The translations under genes were made by a program, and so were the position numbers. From Oceanobacter kriegii DSM 6294 (lineage in GTDB: Bacteria; Pseudomonadota; Gammaproteobacteria; Pseudomonadales; Oceanobacteraceae): DNA of 64,000 bases. Shown here piece after piece: positions 34,261 through 43,135 of this stretch; the first letter of the stretch is position 1; the number at the start of each line of letters is the position of its first letter. The notes below the pieces were generated by a model. It did no database searches and had not been told where the DNA came from. It saw nothing but the letters and a program-made list of their open reading frames with translations. The stretch is taken from contig NZ_AUGV01000018.1 in the NCBI RefSeq assembly GCF_000422845.1, positions 51,342 to 115,341 on the forward strand. The letters run 5' to 3'.

Positions 34261-34677
34261 TCACATCCCTTTACGACTGTGCCAACCTTCCTTGCGCTCC
34301 ACCCGGGAGCGACGAAACATCGGGGCAATGTTGCTGCCCTGCTGGGTGCAGGCATCACGGGCGGCCAATTCCGCCGCGTCACACGCCATCGCACACTCGA
34401 ACACGTAATCTGCTTCAACATCCGACCGCTGTTGCTCACTTTGCAATTTGAACACCAGCTGCAGCCGCATCATCAGCGCCTGCAATGGCTTGTCGAATTG
34501 CTCCAGCACCTGCAATTGGGTGTCAAAACGCTGCAACAGTTGTTGCAGTGACGAGGTTGTCGGGCTGGTTTGCAACGCCACACTGGCCAGGTACAGCGCG
34601 GTGTTGGCTTGCTCGTGGGCAATCAGGTACTTGTCGTGGCGCACAATGCGTTGCGCCCGTTGTTCGGGAGTTTCCAT
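34261..34677 (-). CDS. Hypothetical alpha-helical protein, iron-box-linked
   Basis: I do not recognise this 138-residue protein. It is soluble, predicted almost wholly helical, with a central Leu/Gln-rich segment (SLQQLLQRFDTQLQVLEQ, LMMRLQLVFKLQSEQQ) that could form a coiled coil and two late Cys (CAMACDAAE...DACTQQG). The end is basic (RRSRVERKEGWHSRKGM). Start chosen at METPEQRAQR (34677); an ATG at 34734 would add 19 residues but sits only seven bases from a Fur-type box, leaving little room for a leader. It diverges from the FecI-type sigma gene, with Fur boxes serving both sides, so an iron-limitation role is likely. Has its own terminator. Confidence 0.72.
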   Translation of the reverse strand: METPEQRAQRIVRHDKYLIAHEQANTALYLASVALQTSPTTSSLQQLLQRFDTQLQVLEQFDKPLQALMMRLQLVFKLQSEQQRSDVEADYVFECAMACDAAELAARDACTQQGSNIAPMFRRSRVERKEGWHSRKGM

Positions 34678-34741
34678 AGTGGCAGTTTCGCTTGCTGTCT
34701 TCAGTGTGTGTTCAAGTGCGTTCCCATTCCCCAAAGACTAA

Positions 34742-34760
34742 CAATAACGATTCTCATTTG
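34742..34760. promoter_or_regulatory. Fur box for the hypothetical gene
   Basis: AATAACGATTCTCATTTG fits the Fur consensus core and lies 65 bp upstream of the preferred start of the minus-strand hypothetical gene. Confidence 0.7.
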
Positions 34761-34833
34761 CGACGGTGTTTGAACAATTTTTTCAAACTGGCCGGCTGAT
34801 TCGCAAATTCATGTCAATATCACCACCCATACT

Positions 34834-34852
34834 TGATAATAATTCTTATTTG
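34834..34852. promoter_or_regulatory. Fur box upstream of the FecI-like sigma gene
   Basis: TTGATAATAATTCTTATTTG is a strong Fur-type site about 50 bp upstream of the sigma factor start. Confidence 0.8.
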
Positions 34853-34900
34853 AAGCTAGCATAAACATTACCCCCATTGATGTTCTGCCCGGACTCAGCC

Positions 34901-35437
34901 ATGAACCAGCCCGATCATTCCCAGGATTCCAGCATCGAAACCCTCTACCTCGAGAACCATCGTTGGTTGCAGGGCTGGATGAACAAGAAATTGGGCTGCT
35001 CGTTTCGCGCCGCCGATTTGATGCACGACACCTTTGTACGGCTGCTGGGGCGCGAACAACAACCTGCCATGGAGCAACCTTCGGCCTACCTGATGACCGT
35101 CGCCAAACGGGTTCTGGTGGATCACTGGCGGCGAGAACAGCTGGAACAAGCCTATCTGGAAGCGTTGGAACAGCTGCCGCAAGACGTCGCGCCGTCGGCT
35201 GAGTTGCAGCATGAAATCTTCGATACCCTGCTGGAAATTGACCGTCGTCTGGATGGCTTGCCTACCCCGGTGAAGCAAGCCTTCCTGCTGGCACGCCTCG
35301 ACGGCATGAAGCTGGCAGCCATTGCTGAGCGACTCGATATTTCGCAAAGCACGGTCAAACGTTATCTGGTGCAAGCCAGTGCCCAGTGCTATTTCGCACT
35401 GACGCTGGAACACAGCAGCGTGGAGGCCGACGCATGA
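34901..35437 (+). CDS. fecI: FecI-like ECF sigma factor
   Basis: Extracytoplasmic-function sigma factor of 178 residues that directs RNA polymerase to the adjacent receptor operon. Sigma2 region: LYLENHRWLQGWMNKKLGC, AADLMHDTFVRLLGR and SAYLMTVAKRVLVDHWRRE; sigma4 region: LPTPVKQAFLLARLDGMKLA and IAERLDISQSTVKRYL. All are typical of iron-starvation sigmas. Start chosen at MNQPDHSQ (34901); earlier TTG/ATG codons (34877, 34880) have no ribosome site. Its stop overlaps the fecR-like start (ATGA). Fur box upstream, so it is made under iron limitation and held by the FecR-like protein until the receptor is loaded. Confidence 0.93.
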   Translation: MNQPDHSQDSSIETLYLENHRWLQGWMNKKLGCSFRAADLMHDTFVRLLGREQQPAMEQPSAYLMTVAKRVLVDHWRREQLEQAYLEALEQLPQDVAPSAELQHEIFDTLLEIDRRLDGLPTPVKQAFLLARLDGMKLAAIAERLDISQSTVKRYLVQASAQCYFALTLEHSSVEADA

Positions 35438-36393
35438 TTCAGGGCGCACCGATCCCGCATCAGATTGCCCAGCAGGCCGTAGAGCTACTGGTCGAATGGC
35501 AAATGTCAGAACAGCCGCAGCAAGCACGCCAACAGATCGACCAATGGCGCAGCCAACACCCGGACCATGAACGTGCATGGCAACACATGGAACAGGTAAA
35601 CCAGCAGTTTGAGCAGCTCAGCAGTGGCCCGGCGCAACAAGCGCTGATGCAACCGAGCAACCGTCGTCAAATGCTAAAAACCCTGGCGCTGGCGGCCTTT
35701 GCGGTTGGTGTGTCGATTCCGGCCTGGCGCTCGGATACCCTGCAAGGCCTGCTGGCGGCCCCTTACCGCACCGGCAAGGGCGAGCAAGGCAGCTGGACGC
35801 TGGCCGATGGTTCGTTGCTGAAGCTCAACAGCGACAGCGCCGTGCGGGTGCACTTTGGCCCCGGCCAGCGCGACATTGAATTGCTGTATGGCGAAGCCTA
35901 TGTCGAAACCGGCCATGCAAACGCGCAACTGGCCAGTCATCAGGCGCTGACCGTTCGTACCCGCGACGGCCTGGTCACCCCGCTGGGAACCCGCTTCAAC
36001 GTTCACGAGCAACAGCAAAGCATCCATGTGCAGGTGTATCAGGGAGCGGTGCGCCTGCAGCCCCGTTATGGCTCTGCCAGCAACATTGAAGCGGGCTGGC
36101 AAGCCAGCTTCGACAACGCCAGCAGCACCACCGCCAGACCGCTAAGCCAGCCTCGGCCAGCCTGGACCCAGGGCATGATCGTCGCCGATAACATGCGGCT
36201 GGACGACTTTCTGCGCGAACTGAACCGCCATCGCCACGGGGTTTTGCAAGTCGACCCCGCCGCTGCCGACTTACGGGTGTCAGGCACCTACCCAATCGAT
36301 CAGGCCGACATTGCCCTTGATCATCTGGCCAGCATTTTGCCCGTAAAAGTACAGCGCTTTACCGAGTTGTGGATTCGGGTTCTGCCCGAATAA
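35434..36393 (+). CDS. fecR: FecR-like anti-sigma/signal transducer
   Basis: Inner-membrane regulator of 319 residues. N-terminal DUF4880 domain (about 12-60; AVELLVEWQ, WRSQHPDHERAWQHME) binds the sigma factor; one membrane helix near 88-106 (LKTLALAAFAVGVSIPAW); periplasmic FecR domain (GSWTLADGSLLKLNSDSAVRV, GEAYVE, VRTRDGLVTPLGTRFNVHE); C-terminal DUF4974/STN-like domain (MRLDDFLRELNRHRHG onwards), which meets the signalling domain of the receptor. Coupled to fecI by a four-base overlap and followed after 154 bp by its cognate receptor with an STN domain. A classical three-component cell-surface signalling system. Confidence 0.94.
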   Translation: MIQGAPIPHQIAQQAVELLVEWQMSEQPQQARQQIDQWRSQHPDHERAWQHMEQVNQQFEQLSSGPAQQALMQPSNRRQMLKTLALAAFAVGVSIPAWRSDTLQGLLAAPYRTGKGEQGSWTLADGSLLKLNSDSAVRVHFGPGQRDIELLYGEAYVETGHANAQLASHQALTVRTRDGLVTPLGTRFNVHEQQQSIHVQVYQGAVRLQPRYGSASNIEAGWQASFDNASSTTARPLSQPRPAWTQGMIVADNMRLDDFLRELNRHRHGVLQVDPAAADLRVSGTYPIDQADIALDHLASILPVKVQRFTELWIRVLPE

Positions 36394-36461
36394 TCCGGCG
36401 CTCTGGCGCACCAAAGCAGCCCCCATCACATAATCCCGAAAAATTGCTAAAAAATTTGAGC

Positions 36462-36480
36462 TGATTTTGATTCTCATTCG
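36462..36480. promoter_or_regulatory. Fur-like box upstream of the signalling receptor
   Basis: TGATTTTGATTCTCATTCGA contains a GATTCTCATT half site of Fur type, about 70 bp upstream of the FecA-like start. Confidence 0.5.
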
Positions 36481-36547
36481 ACAAGGTATTCAGAACACCT
36501 GAAAACGTCGTCTGACATCACCCAAGAACCAGCTGTCGGGAATACCC

Positions 36548-38866
36548 ATGCATCGCTCGAAATTCACAAAACACCCTCTGTCATTGGTGGTCAGCGCGTC
36601 GCTGGCCCTGCTGCCCGCTGCCAGTGTGCTGGCACCTGCACTGTTGGCGTCCACCAGCGCTAACGCCCAGACATCCGCCAATGCCGTTATCCAATACGAT
36701 ATTCCTGCTGGCAGCCTGACCAAGGCGCTGAACCTGCTGGGCCAGCAATCCGGGCTGGTATTGATGTATTCCCCCAGCCTGACCGAAGGGCTGAGCACCC
36801 CGGGGCTGACGGGCAGCATGACGGTGGAACAGGCCCTCGACAGCCTGCTGGCCAGCACCGAGCTGGTGTACACCATTAACGGCAATCGCGTGACCCTGAT
36901 TGAAAACAACGTCGATGGCGACGACATTGCCCTGCCGCCCATCACCGTGACCGGTGAACGGGTAAAACGCTCCCTGCGCGAAACCGCTTCCAGCGTTGAA
37001 GTGATGGACGCAGCCAGCATCGAGCGACACACCTCAATAACCTCCGGTAACGACCTCAACGCCCTGATCAGCAACCAGGTCGGCAACGAAACCACCAACT
37101 ATGCGCCGGCGGTTCGTGGTCTGGATGGCACCGGCCCGGCTCGCGGCGCCATTGCCTTCTTCGCGGGCACCCGATCCCGTTTGGGGCTGATCATTGACGG
37201 TCGTCCGGCGGGCTTCAACGAACTGGTGTTTGCCGACTCCTCCATGTGGGATGTCGAGCAGGTCGAGGTGTATCGCGGTCCCCAAAGCACACTGAATGGT
37301 CGCAACTCCATTGCCGGTGCCATGGTGATGAAAACCAAGGACCCCAGCTTTACCCCGGAAGGTGCGGCCCGAGTGGCCTTCGGTAACAACAACAGCCGTC
37401 AGTATGCGGCGGCGGTATCGGCTCCGATCAACAGCGACTGGGCCTTCCGGGTAGCCGGTGAATACAAGGCCCGTGACAGCTTTATCGACTTTGAAGGCTA
37501 CGAGGCGGATGAAAATCCGGGCGAATTCCGCTCCAACAATGTGCGCGCCAAATTGCTGTATCAGCCGGATGCCAACCCCGACCTCACCAACCTGATCACC
37601 GTCAGCTATCAGGACTACCACGGCCCACAAGGCGAGCAACTGGTGTATCCCTTCTCGGACCACCAGCCAGACTCCGCCCAGACCGCGACCTTCAGCCCCA
37701 AAAGCACCAACGCCAGCATGGAAACCGTGGTGCCACTGAACAGCGACTGGCAACTGGAGAACACCCTCAGCTGGTCGGACTTCAACATCAATCGTACGGT
37801 ACCGACCGCCGGTCGTGGCAACGTCGACATCGATGGCAGTGAATACCTGCTGGAACCGCGCCTGCGTTACACCGGCAGCCAAACCATCAGCGGCTTTGTT
37901 GGCCTGTACCTGTTCAATTCCAGCCAGGACGAAGACATTGACCTGTGGGCCAGCCTCTACGACGACTCCACCCGTACCACCGCCGTTTTTGGTGAGTCGC
38001 AAATTCAGCTGAGCCAGGCACTGCAACTGACGTTGGGTGGCCGCTATGAGCGCGAGCATCGTCAGCGCGAGGGCGGCGGCAGCTTTGCAGCGTCCAACGT
38101 TGATCTGGACGAAACCTACTCGGCCTTTATGCCCAAGCTGGGGCTGGGCTACCAGCTGTCCTCCAGCACCACCGTCGGCCTGCAGATTTCCAAAGGCTTT
38201 AACGGTGGCGGTGCCGGGGTGACTTTCGCCGACCCATACACCTCGTACGAATACGACCCGGAAACCGTCTGGAACTACGAGGCCTACCTGCGCTCCAGCC
38301 TGTTGAACAACCACCTGGCGATCAACGCCAACGCCTTTTACGCCGATTACACCGATATGCAGCTGCCTTACCAGTTGGCGTCTGAGTCGATCGTGATTCG
38401 CAACGCCGAATCGGTGCAAACCTACGGTCTGGAAACCGGCGTGCAGTGGCTGCCTATGGACCACATCAGCGTTTCAGGCGACATCGGCCTGCTGCAAACC
38501 GACATCAGCAAATACCCGGACTCCGGCTATCAAGGCAACGAGTTGCCACGCTCTCCAGACCTGACCAGCTCACTGGCGGTGAACTACTCCGACGATGACA
38601 TCGAACTGGGGCTGAACGCCCGTTATACCAGCGCCTACTACGTTGATATCGACAACACCGAACGCGTCAAAACCAGCGCTTTCTGGGTTGCCAATGCCGA
38701 AGCGGCCTGGAAGTACAACAACCTGCGCCTGTTCGGCTACATCAAGAACCTGTTCGATGCCGACGACGTCACCTACTACCGCACCGTGGGTGCCACTCAG
38801 GCGGACGACGTTGCCTATATTGTGCAACCGCGAAACGCCGGTGTTGGCGTTGATATGAAGTTCTGA
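36548..38866 (+). CDS. FecA-type TonB receptor with STN signalling domain
   Basis: Outer-membrane transducer of 772 residues. Signal peptide 1-40 (STSANAQT); STN (secretin/TonB short N-terminal) domain about 48-118 (IQYDIPAGSLTKALNLLGQQ, LTGSMTVEQALDSLL), which signals to the FecR-like protein; TonB-box region near 130 (ALPPITVTGE); plug about 140-265 (YRGPQSTLNGRNSIAGAMVM); barrel ending GVDMKF. Unlike FecA proper, plug details resemble receptors annotated broadly as iron-complex receptors; the ligand is unknown. Follows fecI-fecR and precedes two small membrane proteins and a PepSY protein. Confidence 0.93.
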   Translation: MHRSKFTKHPLSLVVSASLALLPAASVLAPALLASTSANAQTSANAVIQYDIPAGSLTKALNLLGQQSGLVLMYSPSLTEGLSTPGLTGSMTVEQALDSLLASTELVYTINGNRVTLIENNVDGDDIALPPITVTGERVKRSLRETASSVEVMDAASIERHTSITSGNDLNALISNQVGNETTNYAPAVRGLDGTGPARGAIAFFAGTRSRLGLIIDGRPAGFNELVFADSSMWDVEQVEVYRGPQSTLNGRNSIAGAMVMKTKDPSFTPEGAARVAFGNNNSRQYAAAVSAPINSDWAFRVAGEYKARDSFIDFEGYEADENPGEFRSNNVRAKLLYQPDANPDLTNLITVSYQDYHGPQGEQLVYPFSDHQPDSAQTATFSPKSTNASMETVVPLNSDWQLENTLSWSDFNINRTVPTAGRGNVDIDGSEYLLEPRLRYTGSQTISGFVGLYLFNSSQDEDIDLWASLYDDSTRTTAVFGESQIQLSQALQLTLGGRYEREHRQREGGGSFAASNVDLDETYSAFMPKLGLGYQLSSSTTVGLQISKGFNGGGAGVTFADPYTSYEYDPETVWNYEAYLRSSLLNNHLAINANAFYADYTDMQLPYQLASESIVIRNAESVQTYGLETGVQWLPMDHISVSGDIGLLQTDISKYPDSGYQGNELPRSPDLTSSLAVNYSDDDIELGLNARYTSAYYVDIDNTERVKTSAFWVANAEAAWKYNNLRLFGYIKNLFDADDVTYYRTVGATQADDVAYIVQPRNAGVGVDMKF

Positions 38867-38876
38867 TCAAGTCCCG

Positions 38877-39155
38877 ATGATGACAACGTCTGCGTTTGCC
38901 CCATGGCTGGGGCTATTGCTGTGCGGTGCCAGTGCGGCGAGCTGTTGGTACAGCTCGTCCGGCGGCAACAGCCAGCGCCGTATGTGGCTCCTCGGACTGC
39001 TGCTGTGGATAACCGCGCTGATCTGCTGGCACCAGAACGTCAACCTGCTGGCGGCGGTGTGCATCACCACCGCCTTGTGGATGGCCGCCTGCCTGCTGCT
39101 GTTGTTCCTGATGCCTCTGGTACGGCAACAACCCGACACTCCAGGAAACCGCTGA
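38877..39155 (+). CDS. Small membrane protein, DUF3325-like
   Basis: 92 residues with three predicted helices (about 8-24, 36-52 and 58-82), inner membrane. Size, helix pattern and position between a siderophore receptor and a PepSY protein match DUF3325 proteins of siderophore loci, though the sequence match is loose. It starts 10 bp after the receptor stop; two adjacent ATGs. Likely an accessory of ferric-siderophore reduction or import. The next small gene begins one base after its stop. Confidence 0.75.
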   Translation: MMTTSAFAPWLGLLLCGASAASCWYSSSGGNSQRRMWLLGLLLWITALICWHQNVNLLAAVCITTALWMAACLLLLFLMPLVRQQPDTPGNR

Positions 39156-39156
39156 T

Positions 39157-39450
39157 ATGACATTTGCGATGCCTCGTTCCCGCCGCCACACCTCGTTGTG
39201 GCTACGGGTGTTGGCAGGGGCCATCGGTGGCCTGCTGCTGTCGATTGCTCTCGCCGGACTGTACGGCTGGAGCAGCCGGGATGGCATGGCCGACCGCTAC
39301 ATGCTGCTGCTGTGGCTGTTTATTCCCGTCTGGGTGGCCTTTTTCAGTCTCTGCATCTGGTGCAAACAGGCTCGTATCGCCTGGCTGCTGATGATTGGGC
39401 TCAATGTGATCTGCTGGCTCGGGCTGTATGCCTTGCAGCAAGCTCCCTGA
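39157..39450 (+). CDS. Small membrane protein, DUF3649-like
   Basis: 97 residues with three predicted helices: about 15-36 (LRVLAGAIGGLLLSIALAGL), 46-66 and 73-92. The Arg-rich start RRHTSLWLRVLAGAIGG resembles DUF3649 iron-transport accessory proteins that sit with DUF3325 and PepSY genes. AGGA precedes the ATG. Part of the operon after the FecA-like receptor. Function not demonstrated. Confidence 0.72.
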   Translation: MTFAMPRSRRHTSLWLRVLAGAIGGLLLSIALAGLYGWSSRDGMADRYMLLLWLFIPVWVAFFSLCIWCKQARIAWLLMIGLNVICWLGLYALQQAP

Positions 39451-39470
39451 CGCCTCAGACACCCCCAACA

Positions 39471-39504
39471 TCCATAAAAAGAGACAATCCATAAAAAGAG
39501 ACAA
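39471..39504. repeat. 17-bp perfect tandem duplication before the PepSY gene
   Basis: TCCATAAAAAGAGACAA occurs twice head to tail, ending three bases before the PepSY ATG. Each copy carries AAGAGA, so the duplication doubles a possible ribosome site. Confidence 0.9.
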
Positions 39505-39507
39505 CCC

Positions 39508-41082
39508 ATGAAGTTGCAACCCGTGACCCTGCAAAGCTTCAAACTGATACATATCTGGGTCGGTCTGCTGGCAGGCTTGCTGCTGTTTATCGCGTTTTTT
39601 GCCGGCACCATCACCCTGTTCCGCGACGCCATTACCCACTGGCAGTATCAGCAAAACCAGTTACTGACCGACGAATCACTGGCGCTGGTGCCCGACTTTG
39701 TCGACGCCATTGTCGCCCACGACCCGGTCGCCCAGCGGGGTATACGCATTGCCCTGCCCGGTGGCCACGAGCCCGGGCTAATGGCTGAGTGGCGCAAGCC
39801 CGACGGCGAGGTAGGCAGTGCGGCGCTGAACAAGGATGGCTCGTTGCACTTTGACGATGAGGTGATCAGCCCATTGTCGAAAGTGGTCGACCACCTGCAC
39901 CGCAGCGCCGGTATTCCCGGCCACGAGGGGGAATGGATCATGGGCACCGCCGCACTGCTGTATGGCGTCGCGCTGGTATCCGGTGTGATGCTGTTTTTGC
40001 CAACCCTGCTGCGGGACCTGTTCAGCTGGCGTCCGGATTCACCGGTACGGCGACTGTGGCTTAATGCCCATGCCGCCATCGGCACCCTGAGTCTGCCGTT
40101 TCATATCGTTTTCGCCCTGACCGGTGCAGTGATGTGTTTGCACGACCCCATGTTTGAAATCATGAACAAGGTGATCTACCCGGACAACGGCCGCCAACTG
40201 ATGATGCAAGCAGTGCTGCCACACCAGTTAGCACCCGACGACAGCCCGGCGACATCGCGTCCGACGCTGGAGATCGTCAAAGCCGTGCAAGCCGAGCATC
40301 CGGGCTTTGAGCCATACGGCGTAATGGTCACTAACCCCGGTCGCGCCGATGCCGTAGTTTCCATCATGGGCGATATGCCGGGCATTCTGGCGCACCGGGT
40401 GCGAGTGGTGGTTGCTGGCGTCAGCGGCGACATCATGGGGGTTCAAATGCCGGGAGAGCGTCCAGCCGGGATGGCTGCGTTATCGGGCTTTTTTGCCCTT
40501 CATTATGGCGACTACGGTGCCGACCTGATGCCGTCGGACGGCCGCTCCAGCGGCCTGCTGTTGATGTCGACCTATTGCCTGTTAGGGCTGTTGGGGTGCG
40601 TGCTGTTCTTCTCCGGTAACCTGTTATGGCTGGAAGCTCGCCGTAACAAGCGGGCGGCCTTGCAAGCCCGCAGTCACCGCTTGCTGGCATCACTGACGGT
40701 CGGAATATGCGCCGGTTGCTGTCTGGCCATTGCCAGCCTGTTTGCGCTGACCCGACTGGAGGTGTTGAACAACCAACAGCCGCTGATCGACTTGCTCGGT
40801 GGCTATTGGCTGGTGCTGGCGCTGGCCTGTGGTTGGGCAATGTGGCGGCCCGCCGCATTGGCGTGCCGGGATTTGCTGGCGGCCAGCGGCGTGATGTGTA
40901 CCTTCACCGTGTGCCTGAGCCTGCTTTATGCCGCAGGCATTATCGGTCAGGCGGTTGAGCTGACGGCCGTCGACGCGGCCTTGCTCGTCAGTGCCATCGG
41001 GTTTCTGCTGTTGGCCCGCAAGGTTCAGCAGCGGGCCCAACACGGTGTGGCCAATAGCGTCTGGTCAGCTCAGCCGGGCTGA
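39508..41082 (+). CDS. PepSY-domain membrane protein (siderophore-reductase-like)
   Basis: Inner-membrane protein of 524 residues, the large PepSY_TM class. Helices near 14-38, 148-170, 192-215, 352-375, then four more towards the C-terminus. Conserved features: HIWVGLLAGLLLFIAFFAGTI in helix 1, VDHLHRSAG in the first periplasmic segment, NAHAAIGTLSLPFHIVFALTG in helix 3 and FALHYGDYG before helix 4; the His residues are candidates for haem or quinone electron transfer. Relatives such as FoxB/FiuB-type proteins help reduce ferric siderophores in the periplasm. Last gene of the fecIR-receptor operon. Confidence 0.9.
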   Translation: MKLQPVTLQSFKLIHIWVGLLAGLLLFIAFFAGTITLFRDAITHWQYQQNQLLTDESLALVPDFVDAIVAHDPVAQRGIRIALPGGHEPGLMAEWRKPDGEVGSAALNKDGSLHFDDEVISPLSKVVDHLHRSAGIPGHEGEWIMGTAALLYGVALVSGVMLFLPTLLRDLFSWRPDSPVRRLWLNAHAAIGTLSLPFHIVFALTGAVMCLHDPMFEIMNKVIYPDNGRQLMMQAVLPHQLAPDDSPATSRPTLEIVKAVQAEHPGFEPYGVMVTNPGRADAVVSIMGDMPGILAHRVRVVVAGVSGDIMGVQMPGERPAGMAALSGFFALHYGDYGADLMPSDGRSSGLLLMSTYCLLGLLGCVLFFSGNLLWLEARRNKRAALQARSHRLLASLTVGICAGCCLAIASLFALTRLEVLNNQQPLIDLLGGYWLVLALACGWAMWRPAALACRDLLAASGVMCTFTVCLSLLYAAGIIGQAVELTAVDAALLVSAIGFLLLARKVQQRAQHGVANSVWSAQPG

Positions 41083-41121
41083 GCTGACGCCTTGCTCTTT
41101 GATGGCTCTTATTTAACGACT

Positions 41122-42339
41122 TCAGTGGGCCTCGCTATGCAGCTGTTTCAACAACACCTTGCGGCTGGCACGCCAGGCCAGCGGTGCTGCCACCAGCAAG
41201 CTGACCAACAACAGCGCGCCAAACCAGATCAGCATATCGAGGTTGGGCTGCAAGGTGGCCAGCACAATGCCGAGCCAACGCTCCAGCCAGAAGCCTGCCA
41301 CGGCGGTTCCGGCCCAGCTCAGCAGTAAGCCGCTGACCAGCGCCGACAGGGTAATCAGCAAGACTTCCAGTTCAATCAGCACAAACAGCGTCCATGGCCC
41401 CGCCCCTAACGTCCGCAAGGTGGCGAACTCGCTCTGGCGTTGCTGCAGGTTCACCAGCAGCAGGGTCACCATGCCGAGCAGCGACGACAGCAGCACCAGC
41501 GCCGAAATCGCCCGCAAGCCGTTTTCGACCCAGCTGAGGTTTTCCCACAGCAGGCTCAGTTCCACACCGGGCAAAATCGCCATAAGGGCTTCATCCGGGT
41601 AGTCGTTAATGGCTCGCTGCAACACAAAGGTGTAAACCCGGTTCTTCAAACCAAACAGCGCCGCACTGATGCTGTCCGGATGGTCCCGGCCGCTGGCGGC
41701 AAACGACTGACCATGAATGGCATCCATGGCGTCCAGATTAATCAGCAGGGTTTGGTCGATCGGTGTGCCGGTTGGCGCCAGAATGCCCACCACGCTGAAG
41801 GGGTGATCCGAGTGTTGGGTAAAACTGGTTCGACCCGAGCCGTGCGATAACACCAGCTGATGACCCATGCCATAGCCCAGCTGGCGGGCAACAGCGGCAC
41901 CCAGCACCACATCCTGATTGGTTGCAAATGGCTGCCCCTGCTGAAAGGCGAGGGCTTGTTTCTGGCCGTATTTGAAGTGTTTGAAAAAGTCGTCGGTGGT
42001 GGCAATCACCCGATGGCCGCGATGGCTGTCACCCATCGAAATCGGAATCGCCCAGGCCACCTGTTTGTGCTGTTGCCATTGGTCAAACGCCTCCCAGCTG
42101 ACATTGCGGGTCGGGCTGCCAATGCCAAACAGCGAGCTGAGCAGCAAATTGGTGGAGCCGGTACGAGCCCCCACAATCAGGTCGGTGCCGGAAACCGTGC
42201 CCTGAAACGTGCTCTGCACCTCGCTGCGAACGTGCTGCACCGACAGCTGCACCGCAAAGGCAATCGACATGGCCAGTACAATCAGACCCACCGTTACCCG
42301 GCGGTGCCACAGGCTCTTGCGCGCAATACGCCACAACAT
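41122..42339 (-). CDS. ABC transporter permease, FtsX/MacB type
   Basis: Inner-membrane permease of 405 residues: one N-terminal helix (about 16-38), a large periplasmic domain (about 40-275) and three C-terminal helices (about 280-305, 325-352, 370-395). ARTGSTNLLLSSLFGIGSP in the periplasmic part and LLGMVTLLLVNLQQRQSEFA followed by TLRTLGAGPW (the FtsX coupling signature) are visible. The ATPase gene ends one base before this start. Beside a DUF3299 gene and a ZrgA-like gene, this matches the zinc-regulated ZrgABCDE-type cluster of Vibrio; FtsX-type permeases usually do not import ions directly, so the transported object is uncertain. Confidence 0.9.
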   Translation of the reverse strand: MLWRIARKSLWHRRVTVGLIVLAMSIAFAVQLSVQHVRSEVQSTFQGTVSGTDLIVGARTGSTNLLLSSLFGIGSPTRNVSWEAFDQWQQHKQVAWAIPISMGDSHRGHRVIATTDDFFKHFKYGQKQALAFQQGQPFATNQDVVLGAAVARQLGYGMGHQLVLSHGSGRTSFTQHSDHPFSVVGILAPTGTPIDQTLLINLDAMDAIHGQSFAASGRDHPDSISAALFGLKNRVYTFVLQRAINDYPDEALMAILPGVELSLLWENLSWVENGLRAISALVLLSSLLGMVTLLLVNLQQRQSEFATLRTLGAGPWTLFVLIELEVLLITLSALVSGLLLSWAGTAVAGFWLERWLGIVLATLQPNLDMLIWFGALLLVSLLVAAPLAWRASRKVLLKQLHSEAH

Positions 42340-42340
42340 C

Positions 42341-43072
42341 TCAGCGGCCCTCCATGGTGGTTGCAGCCGCAGGTTCGGTTGGCTGCATCAGAGTTTGCAA
42401 CGACAACGCCTGATCAAACAGCGGCGCATGACGCTGGTCGTGGCTGATCATCAACACGGTGGTCTCGGCCGCCAGAGTGTTCAGCAGCAGGTGCATAAAG
42501 GCATCGGCGGATTCGTAATCAAGTGACGAAGTCGGTTCGTCGACCAGCACCAGTGGCGGTTGATTCACCAGTGCGCGGGCAATGGCCACCCGCTGTTGCT
42601 GGCCCTGACTGAGGCGGTGTGCCGGGCTGTGCATCAGCGACGCCGGCAGCTGCAATTGCTGTAACAAGGTGGCGATACGCTGATCCAGCTGGGCATCGAC
42701 CTTATTGGCCAGTCGAGCCGCCAGAGCGATGTTTTCAGCCACCGTCAGATAGGGCAATAAATGCAGTTGCTGGGAAACCAGACCGATGTTCTGCGATCGA
42801 AAGCGATCCATGGCGGCAGGTTTGAGGGCGGTGATGTCTTCGCCCAACAGCTGAATACGACCCTGTTGGGGCGGCATCAAACCGCACAACAACCGCAGCA
42901 AGGTCGATTTGCCACTGCCGGAGCGGCCGTACAGAAAACAGCGTTGGCCTTGTGCCAGCTGCCAGTGGTCGATGGAAATAACAGCGCTATCAGCGCCCGG
43001 GTGGTCATGAGGGCCGTGTGAATGGCCCTGCTGATAGGAAAACAACAGGCTTTGAATGTCGATGGCCAGCAT
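42341..43072 (-). CDS. ABC transporter ATP-binding protein
   Basis: Cytoplasmic ATPase of 243 residues: Walker A GRSGSGKST, Q-loop VSQQ, signature LSQGQQQR, Walker B LVLVDEP, switch His in MISHDQRH. LolD/MacB-type. A notable short insertion HSHGPHDH near residues 17-24, between the first two strands, could bind zinc. Operon with the FtsX-type permease. Its start lies 63 bp from the divergent DUF3299 gene, with a Zur-like dyad between them, which supports zinc control. Confidence 0.92.
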   Translation of the reverse strand: MLAIDIQSLLFSYQQGHSHGPHDHPGADSAVISIDHWQLAQGQRCFLYGRSGSGKSTLLRLLCGLMPPQQGRIQLLGEDITALKPAAMDRFRSQNIGLVSQQLHLLPYLTVAENIALAARLANKVDAQLDQRIATLLQQLQLPASLMHSPAHRLSQGQQQRVAIARALVNQPPLVLVDEPTSSLDYESADAFMHLLLNTLAAETTVLMISHDQRHAPLFDQALSLQTLMQPTEPAAATTMEGR

Positions 43073-43095
43073 GGTCTGCTCAAGCGTCCAGGTTT

Positions 43096-43108
43096 GTTAT
43101 AGAGTAAC
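43096..43108. promoter_or_regulatory. Zur-like dyad in divergent ABC/DUF3299 promoter
   Basis: GTTATAGAGTAAC resembles the GTTATAnnATAAC type of Zur sites and lies in the 63-bp gap between divergent genes. Only the arms GTTA...TAAC are symmetrical. Confidence 0.5.
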
Positions 43109-43135
43109 GGCATTCACAGACAGCGGATAGACTTG

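Noticed and set aside
37034..38464. Long open frame antisense to the FecA-like receptor
   Set aside because: Composition artefact of the opposite strand of a receptor gene; no start signal or family motif.
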